The position numbers and the translations under genes were made by a program. This document shows positions 54,607-64,000 of a stretch of 64,000 nt of DNA, one piece after another. Source of the DNA: Ctenosaura bakeri. Its lineage: Eukaryota; Chordata; Lepidosauria; Squamata; Iguanidae. How positions within the stretch are numbered: the first letter of the stretch is position 1; the number at the start of each line of letters is the position of its first letter. The stretch lies in assembly GCA_948474755.1 (NCBI GenBank), contig CAOLHI010000254.1, forward strand, positions 558,001 through 622,000, written 5' to 3'. A model generated the notes under the pieces. It was given only the letters and a program-made list of their open reading frames with translations, was not told where the DNA came from and made no database searches.

Positions 54607-56861
54607 GGATGCTATCTTTAGAAGAAGTTGCTGATTGATTTTAAAGACACCTTGTTGAGCCCTCAGATATATTGGTCAAATTGTCTCAGTAAGTTCTTGA
54701 TTCAGTTGTTATTTCAGGGAACTGGCAGTGCTGTCCAATGACAGCTCGCTACTTCCTGTGATCAAGATTGGAGGCAAAGTTTCAATCCTAAACATCCAAA
54801 TCTCGTGTAGGCTGTTTGTACGTGATTGTTGTAGAAATTTTTAATGCTTGTGCCTTTTGATACATCAGGGCTTCAAATTGTTGTAATTTTATCAGGGTGG
54901 TTTTCAGTTGCAAAAATAAGGATTCACAGACCTGTCTGACTGGTATATTATGATATTCCAACCTTCTGTATATCCTTATGTTGTTTCCCTGCTACTAAAC
55001 CTCCTGGAACATGCCCCTTTCAGAAAAAGTGTTTCAGGAAAGAGTTTCTAGCATCAGCCAAGAGAACAAATTTGTGGAGATCAACAGAAAAACAGTCAAA
55101 AATATCATTCTCCTACAATACAGTAAATATGCAAACTTTTATTTACAACTATTAAGATCATTTCTGGTAGCAGGCTTCATCACTAAATAGAAGCATCAAA
55201 CTAAATGATTTAGAATATAACATAGTATGTTCTAATACTGAGTCACATTTTCCTATGCTCATGTTGCTAAAATTGTACCACTCATCCACATAAAACCCTT
55301 AGAAGGTAAAAAAACACACCTGCCCCATAATTTAGTGGCACAGGATGTTTAAATGTAGAGGTAGATACATTGGCTTATGTGCATTGGGAGGAACAAACGG
55401 AATGGTTAGAACAGAAAAATAGGGCAATGTTATGGCAAGTACTATAGTTTAGTTACACAATTTGTGCAGGTTACACAACATACACACAAAATTCTTGAAA
55501 AAGGAAAAAGCGATGAGAGAAACAATCAAGGAGAATGGGGAAAAAATCTGGGAATAAGAGAAACTTGCTTTTACAGCCCTACTGTCTACTCAGAAGCCTT
55601 ATTGAATTCAGTGGGCCTTACTCCCAGGTAAGTGATTACAGTTCCATTAATAATGTTTGTTTTGAACTCTTGAAGCTTTATATGGTTTGGTTCCAATATC
55701 TGGAAAGACTTTGCAGGCCTATATGTTAAACTGTACAACTGATGCCCTTTTGGGCCCATTAGTAAAAACAGGAAGGAGGAAGGCTTTTTCAGCAGTGAAC
55801 TGATGTTTGTGGCCTTTGTAAGTTGGTGGGTTTTGCATGAGTAAGGCAGCAAATTCACTCTGGGTTGTAGGCAGGGCTATCTGAGGTGGTGAACCCTATT
55901 CACTAAATAGGTTCTGTACCTTGTTTAACTCCTTCAAAATTTATATTAAAACCCAGAGCATATTCGCTGACACTGAAGCTCTCAGGCACCAGTGGTTGTG
56001 GAACACATTTTGAAATGGGAATCAGCAAAATGCAGGATTGCTAGCATTTAGAAAGCCCTTAAGAACCTCTTTGGTTACTGTTGGGGGTAAGTTTTTCTGA
56101 GAGCTGCTAATTGTTTTAACTGCTGTCCAGTTTTCATTGTATTTCTGTTGGCTTTTATTATGCCTGAGCTGAAAGCTATAAAATTCTTCATTTTTAACAC
56201 TGACTTTTCTAATAATTTGCTGTTTTTAGATAATACATACAACATATACACTCGCATAACATAGAACAAGAATAAAAAAATGTAAAAAAGAAGATAACAG
56301 TAATACACAAACTCCTTTATAAGAAATGTCACTAAATTTAATCTGATTCCTAAACCCTAATCTAATTCAAAAATTCTTCCTGGTTTTCTCAGACTAGATA
56401 CTAATTTAAAGATAATCACCTCCTCTCTAAATTCTATCCTATCATCTATTTCTCCTTATAATATAAAACTTAGGTTTTGTTTTTACATATCAAAGCCTTC
56501 TAACATTTTATTGTATTTTTCAATAGAAGCTGCCTTGAAAGGTTGTCATCCATAAAAGTGCCGTGTAAACCTTTTAAATAACATCAGCAGCTGTAAATTA
56601 CAAAAGAAGTTGCAACAAATTTGAGGATAATCGGGTTGTAGATAATACTATATACTGATATTGGGAATGTTGGCAAAGGGAGATGAGAGTGTAATGCAAC
56701 ATGTAGGAGGCCACAAGTTCCCCACATAAGGGATTCTTTTTCCTTCTTTGTTGGCTCTGATATGAACAGAGGATGGATTTGGTCTAGAACCCCTGAGTAT
56801 CATGACCAAGCACCAAACACCTCACCCCCTCATCCCTCACTTTACTTTTGTGTAGAGAACC
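54607..56861. other. Intergenic, mostly unassigned
   Basis: About 55580-55625 (CTACTCAGAAGCCTTATTGA, GGGCCTTACTCCCAGGTAAG) is part of an abundant reptile repeat of class unknown to me. The following 55650-56080 may belong to an old LINE. No coding signal is supported. Confidence 0.35.
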
Positions 56862-56940
56862 AGTGTGGGGTAGTGGTTTGTGTGTTGGCCTACAACCCTA
56901 GAGACCAGGGGTCCAGTCCCTGCTCAGCCATGGTAAACCA

Positions 56941-56945
<5 letters not shown>
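56862..56945 (+). mobile_element. ACA-SINE head, interrupted
   Basis: GAACCAGTGTGGGGTAGTGG TTTG with B-box-like GGGGTCCAGTCCC and GCTCAGCCATGG. The matching tail resumes at 57507. Confidence 0.7.

Positions 56946-56972
<27 letters not shown>
56942..56972. repeat. (AAT)10 microsatellite
   Basis: Perfect AAT run at the junction of two SINEs. Confidence 0.95.
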
Positions 56973-56975
<3 letters not shown>

Positions 56976-57204
56976 CTCTGGTGGCACAGTGGTTAAATGC
57001 CAGTACTGCAAGCCACAAGGTTGTGAGTTCGATCCTGCCCAGCTCCAAGGTTGACTCAGCCTTCCATCCTTTCGCAGGTCGGTAAAATGAGTACCCAGCT
57101 TGTGGGGGCATGTATGGAAATGTTTTGAAATACATGCTATTTGTAAGTTGTTCGCCGCCTCGATCCATATGGAGAGGCAGGATACAAATAAATAAATAAA
57201 TAAA
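56973..57204 (+). mobile_element. Second tRNA-derived SINE family with (AAAT)n tail
   Basis: GAGCTCTGGTGGCACAGTGG TTAAATGCC is a tRNA-like head with A box; GTTGTGAGTTCGATCCTGCC holds a B box (GTTCGATCC). TTGACTCAGCCTTCCATCCT and GGTAAAATGAGTACCCAGCT form the body. The tail GCCGCCTCGATCC..GAGAGGCAGGATACAAATAA ends in (AAAT)n and matches the LINE end that follows. Confidence 0.78.
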
Positions 57205-57506
57205 AATATTTATTTATATCCTGCCTCTCCCAACGGATCGAGGCGGTACTACAACAGTAGATCAAATACATTAAAAGCAATTAAAAGATAACCCATCCTC
57301 CCCACCCACCCATCTAAACACCTCTAAAACACATTAACTATTAAGAACAAGAGGACAGTTGGTGGGAGGCGGTGGAGCACTAGGCTGGGAAGGCCTGTCG
57401 GAAGAGAACAATCTTGACCACTTTTTTAAAGTGGTCAAGACTGGTAATATGCCGGGTCTCTTCCGGCAGGCCATTCCATAACTTGGGCGCGATAGAAGAG
57501 AAGGTC
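57205..57506 (-). mobile_element. LINE 3' end, antisense, head-to-head with the SINE
   Basis: TTTATTTATATCCTGCCTCT CCCAACGGATCGAGGCGG is the reverse complement of the adjacent SINE tail. Further in, GGTCAAGACTGGTAATATGC and GGCCATTCCATAACTTGGGC resemble the untranslated 3' region of L2-like LINEs seen antisense at 14160-14250. Confidence 0.6.
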
Positions 57507-57606
57507 CTTGAGCACGTCACACAGTCTCAGCCCCAGAAAACCCTGTGATAGGTTTGCCTCAGGATAACCGTAAGTCAGAGCCCACCTGCAGGCACACAAT
57601 AACAAA
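57507..57606 (+). mobile_element. ACA-SINE tail, second half of the interrupted copy
   Basis: CCTTGAGCACGTCACACAGT, AAAACCCTGTGATAGGTTTG and GCAGGCACACAATAACAAA. Picks up about where the head at 56862-56945 stops. Confidence 0.65.
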
Positions 57607-57805
57607 GGGCCTTTCTGCACTACACTGTTACAGAGCTACTATTCCACTTTTTCAACATCCTATGGAATCCTGGGGTTTGCAGTTGAGGTAAGGGCATTTA
57701 GACTTCCTCAGCCAGAGAGCTCTTTGAATTCCTAGAAACCCTCGAATTCCACGGGATGTTAAAAGTGGAATAATAGCACTATAACAGTGTAGTGTGGAAA
57801 GGCCC
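57607..57805. mobile_element. MITE with long inverted repeats
   Basis: Left arm (57607-57660) starts GGGCCTTTCTGCACTACACT and the right arm (57754-57805) is its reverse complement over about 52 bases with few changes, ending GTAGTGTGGAAAGGCCC. The short spacer encodes nothing. A related copy lies at 60375-60715. Confidence 0.8.
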
Positions 57806-57811
57806 AAAGTC

Positions 57812-57905
57812 AGCTGCAGCACCGACGGGCCCTGTGACACCTTTAAGACTTTATTATGGCGTGAGGGCTCTGTCGTCCACAAACGCTTATGCCACAGTAA
57901 ACACA
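57812..57905. mobile_element. Interspersed repeat scrap
   Basis: TGTGACACCTTTAAGACTTT and CCACAAACGCTTATGCCA resemble the GAAAGCTTATGC family seen at 8740. Class not assigned. Confidence 0.4.
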
Positions 57906-57929
57906 CTTGGGCTTTAAAAATGCAATATA

Positions 57930-58520
57930 TAACAGGCCGCCCGCCTCGTTTGGGAGCAGGCCCGCCGAGTCTCGGGAGCGTAGCTGGGCCTCGCTGCTCC
58001 CTGGAAAAGCTCACTGGGGCTTCGGCTCCCCCGCTGATTGTCCTGCCAGTCCAAACGCCGGACCCTCCCTCTGGGTTTGCGCCACAGCCCGGCCCGACGC
58101 GACAAGCTATCTCATGGGTGGCTTTGCATTTTCCTGTGCCCTCCTCACACCCAAAGGAGGCGGCCTCCCGCCGACCCGGGTTCTCCAGCAGTGGCGGCAA
58201 CTTGTACGAGCGCCCGCCCATAAGAGAGGCTGAGGGAGGAGGAGGAGGAGGAGCCCAGCCCAGCGGGAAGCTCATTCCGCCGCCGCCGCCCGCTCGCCGG
58301 CGTTGAAGCGCTCCCGCAGGATGAGCGCGCCGCTGGCTTTCGAGCGGGAGAGAAGCAGCGGCGCCTCGCAGGGCTTGCCCGGTCGGGGAGAGCCTTTGGA
58401 GGGCGAGCCAGAGCGGAGGGCTTTCGCCGCTGTCCTCTATGGATGCGCAGAGTGTCCGGCGAAGCGGCAGCAAGAAAGGGAATCCGAGGTATGGGTGGAG
58501 CGGGCGGGTGGGTGGGTTTG
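57930..58520 (+). promoter_or_regulatory. CpG island, probable promoter of a downstream gene
   Basis: A sharp rise in G+C and CpG density against AT-rich flanks, with GC boxes such as CCGCCGCCGCCCGC near 58278 and no TATA. Vertebrate CpG islands mark promoters, and a translatable first exon with a donor lies inside. The island starts right after a repeat scrap and a MITE. Confidence 0.65.
58321..58488 (+). CDS. Candidate first coding exon of an unidentified gene
   Basis: ATG at 58321 (context CGCAGGATGA) opens 56 codons, MSAPLAFERERSSGASQGLP to KRQQERESE, ending exactly in phase at the donor GAG|GTATGG. Two later ATGs (58439 and 58443) in other frames also run into this donor, so the start is not certain. 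I recognise no domain. By mammalian gene order the next gene after EPS15 on this strand is TTC39A; that is inference only, and no downstream exon was found in the window. It could also be a non-coding first exon. Confidence 0.35.
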
Positions 58521-58715
58521 AGCCTGGTTCCAGAGGTACCCACGGATGAAGTAACTTTTCAGTAGTTGGAACAGCCTGTAGGAACCCAATGGGTGAAGCG
58601 TCGCCTGGCCCACCTGTTGAGTGTTGGCCTAGTCGACCCAGGCAGCTGTTGTAAGGCGTCTCCTTGTGCCCGTTTGGATTACTCCCTTTTCTTTCTGTTT
58701 GTAAGTGGCCTTGAG

Positions 58716-58725
58716 TATTATATAT

Positions 58726-58768
<43 letters not shown>

Positions 58769-58796
58769 TTTATATATATATATATATCTATCTATC
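58716..58796. repeat. (TA)n low-complexity run with GATA/TCTA end
   Basis: Interrupted TA dinucleotides followed by TCTATCTATC. Confidence 0.9.
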
Positions 58797-59308
58797 TTGA
58801 ATACTGTGTCCAGTTCTGGGCACCCCAATTCAAGAAGGATATTGACAAGCTGGAGCAAGTCCAGAGGAGGGCTACCAAAATGGTGAGAGGTCTGGAAGCC
58901 ATGCCCTATGAGGACAGACTTAGGGAGCTGGGTATGTTTAGTCTGCAGAAGAGGAGGTTAAGAGGGGACATGACAGCCATGTTTAAATATTTGAAGGGAT
59001 GCCACATAGAGGAAGGAGGGGGCTTGTTTTCTGCTGCTCCAGAGACCAGGACAAGGAGCAATGGGTTCAAGCTGCAGGAAAGGAGATTCCACCTGAACCT
59101 CAGGAAGAACTTCCTGACAGTCAGGGCTGTCCGGCAGTGGAATCTGCTGCCTCGGAGTGTAGTGGAGTCTCCTTCCTTGGAGGTTTTTAAGCAGAGGCTT
59201 GATGGCCATCTGTCGGGAGTGCTTTGAGGGTGTTCCTGCATGGCAGGGGGTTGGACTGGATGGCCCCTGGGGTCTCTTCCAACTCTACATTTCTATGATT
59301 CTATATAT
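58797..59308 (+). mobile_element. CR1 LINE 3' end, plus strand
   Basis: [20 protein letters not shown] and [20 protein letters not shown] to [14 protein letters not shown] stay open for 115 codons. It ends CTACATTTCTATGATTCTAT, the CR1 3' repeat. Cleaner than the copy at 29190, so probably younger. Confidence 0.9.
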
Positions 59309-60374
59309 GTTATAAGGAATATTATATGGGAAGATGTAACTGCCAAAAGCAGCTACTTTGAAATCATCAAAAAGTGTGTCAGCCTTGCTGTTCTTTCAGG
59401 AGGTTTCCTTAGCCTGGAAGGAGGGGAAGGTGCCAGAGTCCAGGAGATCTGGAGTGGGGTCTTCCTGGCTGGCCACTCCGCAGAGAAGAAGGTGTAGACC
59501 CAGGGGAAAAGGAGGCCTCCAGAAAACTGTGTGTGGAGCCGGTGGGGATCCTCTGCAATGCTCTTTGCAATGGAGCTGAAGAGCGAGGAACTGCTTCAGG
59601 TGCCAGTGCTGGGGACAAGCCACAAAAGTCGTCTAGTTGTTCTTCCTGAGAGCTCTGGCCATCCTCCCTGTTGTTCTGCACCCTTAAATTAGTATGCCGT
59701 CCTTAGCTCCATTTAGAAGATGTAGCCTCATCACTAATCCTGAGGTCGGATTCAGCTGCTAGTCCAGTTGGCTTTTGTACTGGGAATGATGTTGTAGGGG
59801 GGGTTATGTTTGGGGATGGTCTTGGTAGTACTGCTGCTGGAGGACGTGTGGTATTATTTTCATTTTCAGGATCAAAAATGTTTGGGAATGTATGGGAGAC
59901 TGTGTTAGACAGAGATGGACAGCTGTGGCCCTCCAGATGTTTTTGGCCTAGTCTCCATGAATCCATCCATCCTAGCTCCTAGAGTGCATGGTGAGTGATT
60001 ATGAGAGATGCAGCCCAAAAACATTCAGAAAACCACAGTTGCCCACCCCCGAGACTTAACAGCATTGCTGAAGTGTCGTTTTGCTATGTAGTGAAAGCAC
60101 AGATAGTTAATGGCTTCCATCTCAGTGAATCCATTCTGGATTTTAGTTTACAGTAAACAGGGCTTTCTGAGGTGTTGTATCTGTTTTGGGGCTAGTATTC
60201 ATTACTTTGAGTAACTCACATAAAGTTCAGACGAAAACCTGGAACACGTTTACTGCCCCACTGACATGGCAGCCACTTGCCACCATTAGTGGCATTAGGA
60301 TTCTGGATCAATTCTGACTGCTGTGAGATATTGCTCACAATTTGGTCTCTAATTCAGAAGGAATCACAATATCC
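59309..60374. other. Unassigned sequence downstream of the candidate promoter
   Basis: About 59905-60055 (CAGCTGTGGCCCTCCAGATG, ACCACAGTTGCCCACCCCC) is a hAT-like MITE of the palindromic family. The rest, including several open frames at 59240-59960, has no recognised homology. Confidence 0.4.
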
Positions 60375-60715
60375 CTCTCACATTACATAGTTTTGGCACT
60401 GTGATTCCATTTTTAATTGCCATGGTTCAATCCTATAGAATCCTGGGGTTTGCAGGTTAGGGAGCTCTAGTCTCTCCCTAAATTACACATTCCAGGATTT
60501 CATGGAATGGAACCTTGGCAGTTATAGCGAAATCAAAGTTTGGTAATTGTGTAGCATGAAAGGGCTCCTGGAGTTTGTAGTTTGGTGAGGTCCTGGAGCT
60601 GCCAGGCTGAAAAATCTAGTCTTCCCAGGACTACAAAGCCCAGGATTTTGTAGGATGGAAACACGGGAGTTAAAGTAGAATCACAGCATTATAACTATGC
60701 AGTGTGGAAGAGCCT
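60375..60715. mobile_element. MITE related to 57607, longer and decayed
   Basis: Left ACATTACATAGTTTTGGCAC TGTGATTCC is answered at the right by GAATCACAGCATTATAACTA TGCAGTGTGG. Inside are several GAATCCTGGGGTTTGCAG and CCAGGATTTCATGG segments that also pair, suggesting one copy nested in another. Confidence 0.6.
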
Positions 60716-60811
60716 GTTGTTTAAAGAAAATGGCATCTATTAGTAATAGAATCTTCAAGAAGCAACCACTCTCTATGTAGACCAATCACTCTCTTTCAGG
60801 CTGAGCCCTTT

Positions 60812-60905
60812 TATAGGTTGCTGTGAGAATAAAAATGAGGGGATGAGAACAAGGTACAGTACCTAGAGCCCATTGGAGGAAGGGAGAATATAAATGTAAC
60901 ATACA
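60812..60905 (+). mobile_element. Sauria-type SINE 3' tail
   Basis: AGGTTGCTGTGAGAATAAAA, AGAACAAGGTACAGTACCTA and TTGGAGGAAGGGAGAATATA match the tail of Sauria SINEs. Head missing. Confidence 0.55.
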
Positions 60906-62879
60906 TAAATATAGTTTAGAGTTATTTTGATAAATAGATCTTGAACAGTTCTTTGCTTTCTGGGAGCATGTTCTGTAGTTAACTGAGCAGAACAGTGTGA
61001 GCAGAAGGTAGACCTGCCATAAATTGGCATCAATTAATATTTCCAGTTAACAATAGCAGCAATAAAATCACAGAATATAATGTTTCTGGAAGCAGTATAA
61101 ACAGGAATTATTTGTGTGTGTGGGAAAAACGTGCACTCCAGTTTCTGAACTAAAATTCTTTCATTATAAGTGTGCATCTTTTGCACTAAGCTTCTAATTT
61201 AAAAAAATTAAAAATAAATCCTACAAATCTGAAGTTTCTAAACCTCTGATACCAAAGGCACTTTTATTAAAAAAAAATAGTGCATAGGATGCAAAAGTTC
61301 TGACAGATTCACATGTTTCTTAACAAGACTTTGGCCACTTGATTCTCACATCCCTAAATCAATGTTTTACCCTTCTAGTGCCCCTTTTGTGTAGATCTAA
61401 AAAAGAAGCCCTTCTCTCTAGTTATCCTTTACTTATGAAACACAAACCACAGAAACAAAAGCGTAGGGTTTTCCTGGAACTAGTGAGGGTGAAGACTGTA
61501 GCTGAATCTGTACAATTGTTAGAAGAGTTTGGAGTAAAAACAACAACAACCCTTTATTTGAATATTAGAAGCTGCTCTTACAAACATTAGTAGCTCACTT
61601 TTATGCTATGCTGAAAATTACCATTTGACATAGTGTGGTGTGTGGGTATTGGTGTGTGATGCACACATGCATGTTCACACACATTAGACTGAGGAAACTT
61701 CCTTTGTTCTTAAATATCACAGTAATTTGCACATCTTTTGAGATAGTTTTTTAAATGCTGAGAAAACATAGCTGGAGTGGGAAGTAAGACAGGTCTTATT
61801 TTCCATATGTTAGGACAATCTGCATTATAGACAGAAAATTCTCTGCCTTTTGCTAATGTCAGATGGAGACTGGGAACCCCTGCCAGCTTGAAAATGTTGC
61901 AGGCAAGCAGGTTTCCAAGTCTCCCTGCTGTGTGTTTTGAATGAGAGAGCAGCACCTTGAATGTGCAGAAAATACCTTCAGGCTCTTCAGACATGCGCAG
62001 TATTCTGAGCTAGATCTCAAAAACAATTCCTTACAGAAAGCACCAAAATTAAAAGTCTGACAGTGGCCGAAGTATGTATCAGTTCCAGCTGCAGTTACTG
62101 TAATTGTCATTAGTAATCCTAATTTACACTAAAATACTTTTATTCATACTTCTTGGAGGTGCAGAACTACTGCTTCAAGTTATGAACTAGATTTATCTTC
62201 CAATAACTTGAAAGCTTTCTAGAAGCTCATATGTAGTAACATTTTGCTTCCTTCTAGCTACTCATATCCAGCTGGCTCATTTAGACTCAAGGCTAGAGCT
62301 TTTGAGGTAGAAGTGCAGTGCTTTACCACATTTTCAAGACATATCATAAAGATGTTTACTTTACTGTAACAAATTTCAGCTGAGTTAATAACAGAAGGCA
62401 AACAAACTTAAATGAATGAGAAACTGGAATGACAAATTTTGAAAGGAAAAGAGGAAGGTGAATCTTGTTTGCCTCTTAAAATAGAAAAGTTGACAGATCT
62501 GCAAACAGAATAATTTGTACAATAGCCTTCATACAACTTACATTTTATACTTATTATTTTAAATCTGCAAAGTTTCTGTACTCCCAAACCTTTCTAGGGT
62601 AGTTTTATGTTGTTGAGAAAATTTTCTTCTGACATCCAACTTGCATTTACTGATTCAAACTATAATCAGTTTGTTCTAATTTTGATGAATTATAAGCTTT
62701 CTCATCTGAATAAATAATTTCTTGAAATGATAAAAAAGTTGTGTGTAACTTATAAAATGCTAAGTATATTACGAATAATCACAGTTCAAGAAAATTCAGT
62801 TTCATAGTACTTTAAAACAATACTGAAACAGATCTTGCACATCGCAAAGCTTCTTCTGGATAAAACAGGATAAACTTAC
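60906..62879. other. Unassigned, probably intron or intergenic
   Basis: AT-rich with no recognised repeat or gene. Open frames here (for example 61339-61590) lack splice or homology support. Confidence 0.4.
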
Positions 62880-63191
62880 CTCTCAGAACTTCTGCTTGAG
62901 ATAAGAAAATCTCCTTTTCTTTGATAGTTATAGAACAATTCAGGATTCTCATGGTCTATGCAAAAGCCCATTGATCTACTTTTGTACTTTGTGTTTGGGC
63001 ACTTAATTAAAACTTTGGTATGATTTATTTTGCAGTTTATTTGGCCACACTCATCTACCTGATGTTCCATGCAAATGGCTGAACATTTGCTATATGAAAC
63101 TAGTAAATAAACTGTGAAGGAGAAACACTCTGCATATTTTTGAAGCCACTCTTCATTTTTGCAGCAAATATTTTCTGGTCTAGGCTTTATT
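62880..63191 (-). CDS. Possible cysteine-rich internal exon, minus strand
   Basis: On the minus strand an open frame of 122 codons (63244-62879) contains ENICCKNEEWLQKYAECFSF and SKCSAICMEHQVDECGQINC, with nine or so Cys residues. It has a strong acceptor-like tract CTTCTCTTCCTCCAG at its start and a perfect donor AG|GTAAGTTT at its end, giving a 312-base exon. I do not recognise the protein. Chance open frames of 80-100 codons are common in this window, so the splice signals are the main support. It could be part of a gene convergent with the CpG-island gene, or nothing. Confidence 0.25.
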
Positions 63192-64000
63192 CTGGAGGAA
63201 GAGAAGGCTGTTGGGAACATTTTTTCTATGGCCTCCCTACCCAAATGTCCAAGTCCTGTTTCTAAAAACTTGAAACTGCAAAGTACCCTGCCTACCGCTT
63301 AATGCAGGGGTGCTATGTGCGAGGCAGGGAGGAGAAGGCTGAACTTGCTGCCAGCTTTCTACAAAGCACAGGAGGAGATATGGACCTATTAAATGTTAAA
63401 CAGGCCTTGGTAAAGGACAGGATATGCCAGAATTGATTCTCTCTTTAATGTGCTTATTTGTTATTAAATTATTCATAATTTTTTAAATTGACTAAAAGAC
63501 AGAAGCAGTACAAAAAATAAAGTTAACAGCTGAGGGGGTTGATTGTTCACTTTCTGTTTCAGTCATGAGCTGGCTGTTCGTATTAGATTATTGTTAAATT
63601 TGCTCTGCGGTTGTAAAGTCTGCAGAACACTGATGGGACTGTGCCAAACAGACAGAAGGATACCATGGGGGATAGACATATATGGGGTATCACAAGACTT
63701 CGTTAAGGGCATGTATTTCTTCAAACTCTGCATTAATTGTTCAACACTCTAAATAAGAGCTTTGCCATAGAGCCATAGATTGCTTATAAATTTGATTCAA
63801 CTTCACAAAGTTAAGTAGTATTGGAGTTTGTGTCTCTGAAAGGTTTTCTTTCAGATCAACTAGAAGCAGACTGTGTGTGCATGCGTGTGTGCAGTGCTAC
63901 TTAACACTGAAAGCTACATAACAGAAGGTCAAAGACAACAGAGGAATGAAAAAAAGCATACAAACACATCATCTCAGGACTCAATCTGTATCATTAAACT
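63192..64000. other. Unassigned window end
   Basis: No recognised repeat, RNA gene or exon. The sequence is AT-rich. Confidence 0.4.

Noticed and set aside
57652..58473. A 273-codon open frame on the minus strand over the CpG island
   Set aside because: It spans a MITE, a repeat scrap and GC-rich promoter-like DNA, is low in complexity and has no recognisable domain. GC-rich DNA has few stop codons, so a long frame is expected.

Overview
This is vertebrate nuclear DNA, almost certainly from a squamate reptile (lizard or snake, with an iguanian lizard most likely). The reasons are: split genes with GT-AG introns; tRNA-derived SINEs with an ACA-rich tail like the ACA-SINEs of Anolis; SINE tails of the Sauria type; CR1 and L2-like LINEs; Tigger-like and hAT-like small DNA transposons; and a DIRS-type tyrosine-recombinase retrotransposon. 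No prokaryotic gene, CRISPR array or operon is present.
Layout. Bases 1-6582 are the 3' part of a decayed DIRS-like retrotransposon: a gag-like region, then reverse transcriptase/RNase H, then a tyrosine recombinase, ending in a hairpin-like inverted repeat. A 787-bp solo LTR with a perfect 5-bp target duplication is nested inside it. From 6814 to 51510 the plus strand carries 22 coding exons of EPS15, the clathrin-coat endocytic adaptor. They run from the second half of EH domain 1 to the stop codon, 860 codons in all, and every splice junction keeps frame. The first exons lie upstream of the window. The 3' UTR follows, with candidate poly(A) signals at 52417, 53539 and 53674. Introns hold a solo LTR (7020-7861, minus strand), an L2-like LINE (13911-15560), a 5S rRNA-derived SINE (26035-26258), a CR1 3' end (29190-29708), ACA-SINEs, MITEs and simple repeats.
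Downstream of EPS15 (53.7-64 kb) is a repeat-rich intergenic stretch. It is broken by one GC- and CpG-rich block (about 57.93-58.52 kb) that looks like a promoter with a first exon ending in a good splice donor at 58488/58489. The gene it starts is not identified from sequence; TTC39A is the neighbour expected from mammalian gene order. A possible cysteine-rich exon lies on the minus strand at 62880-63191.
How the gene works: the EH domains bind NPF-motif partners, the central coiled coil drives oligomerisation, the DPF-rich tail binds the AP-2 appendage, a PALPPK motif is a Crk-type SH3 ligand, and two C-terminal ubiquitin-interacting motifs bind ubiquitinated cargo. The most notable points are a 40-residue EPS15L1-like linker between EH2 and EH3, two DPF motifs lost relative to human, an exon with a weak or displaced donor (37734-37814), several layers of nested transposon insertion, and evidence that one SINE shares its 3' end with a LINE in the same window.
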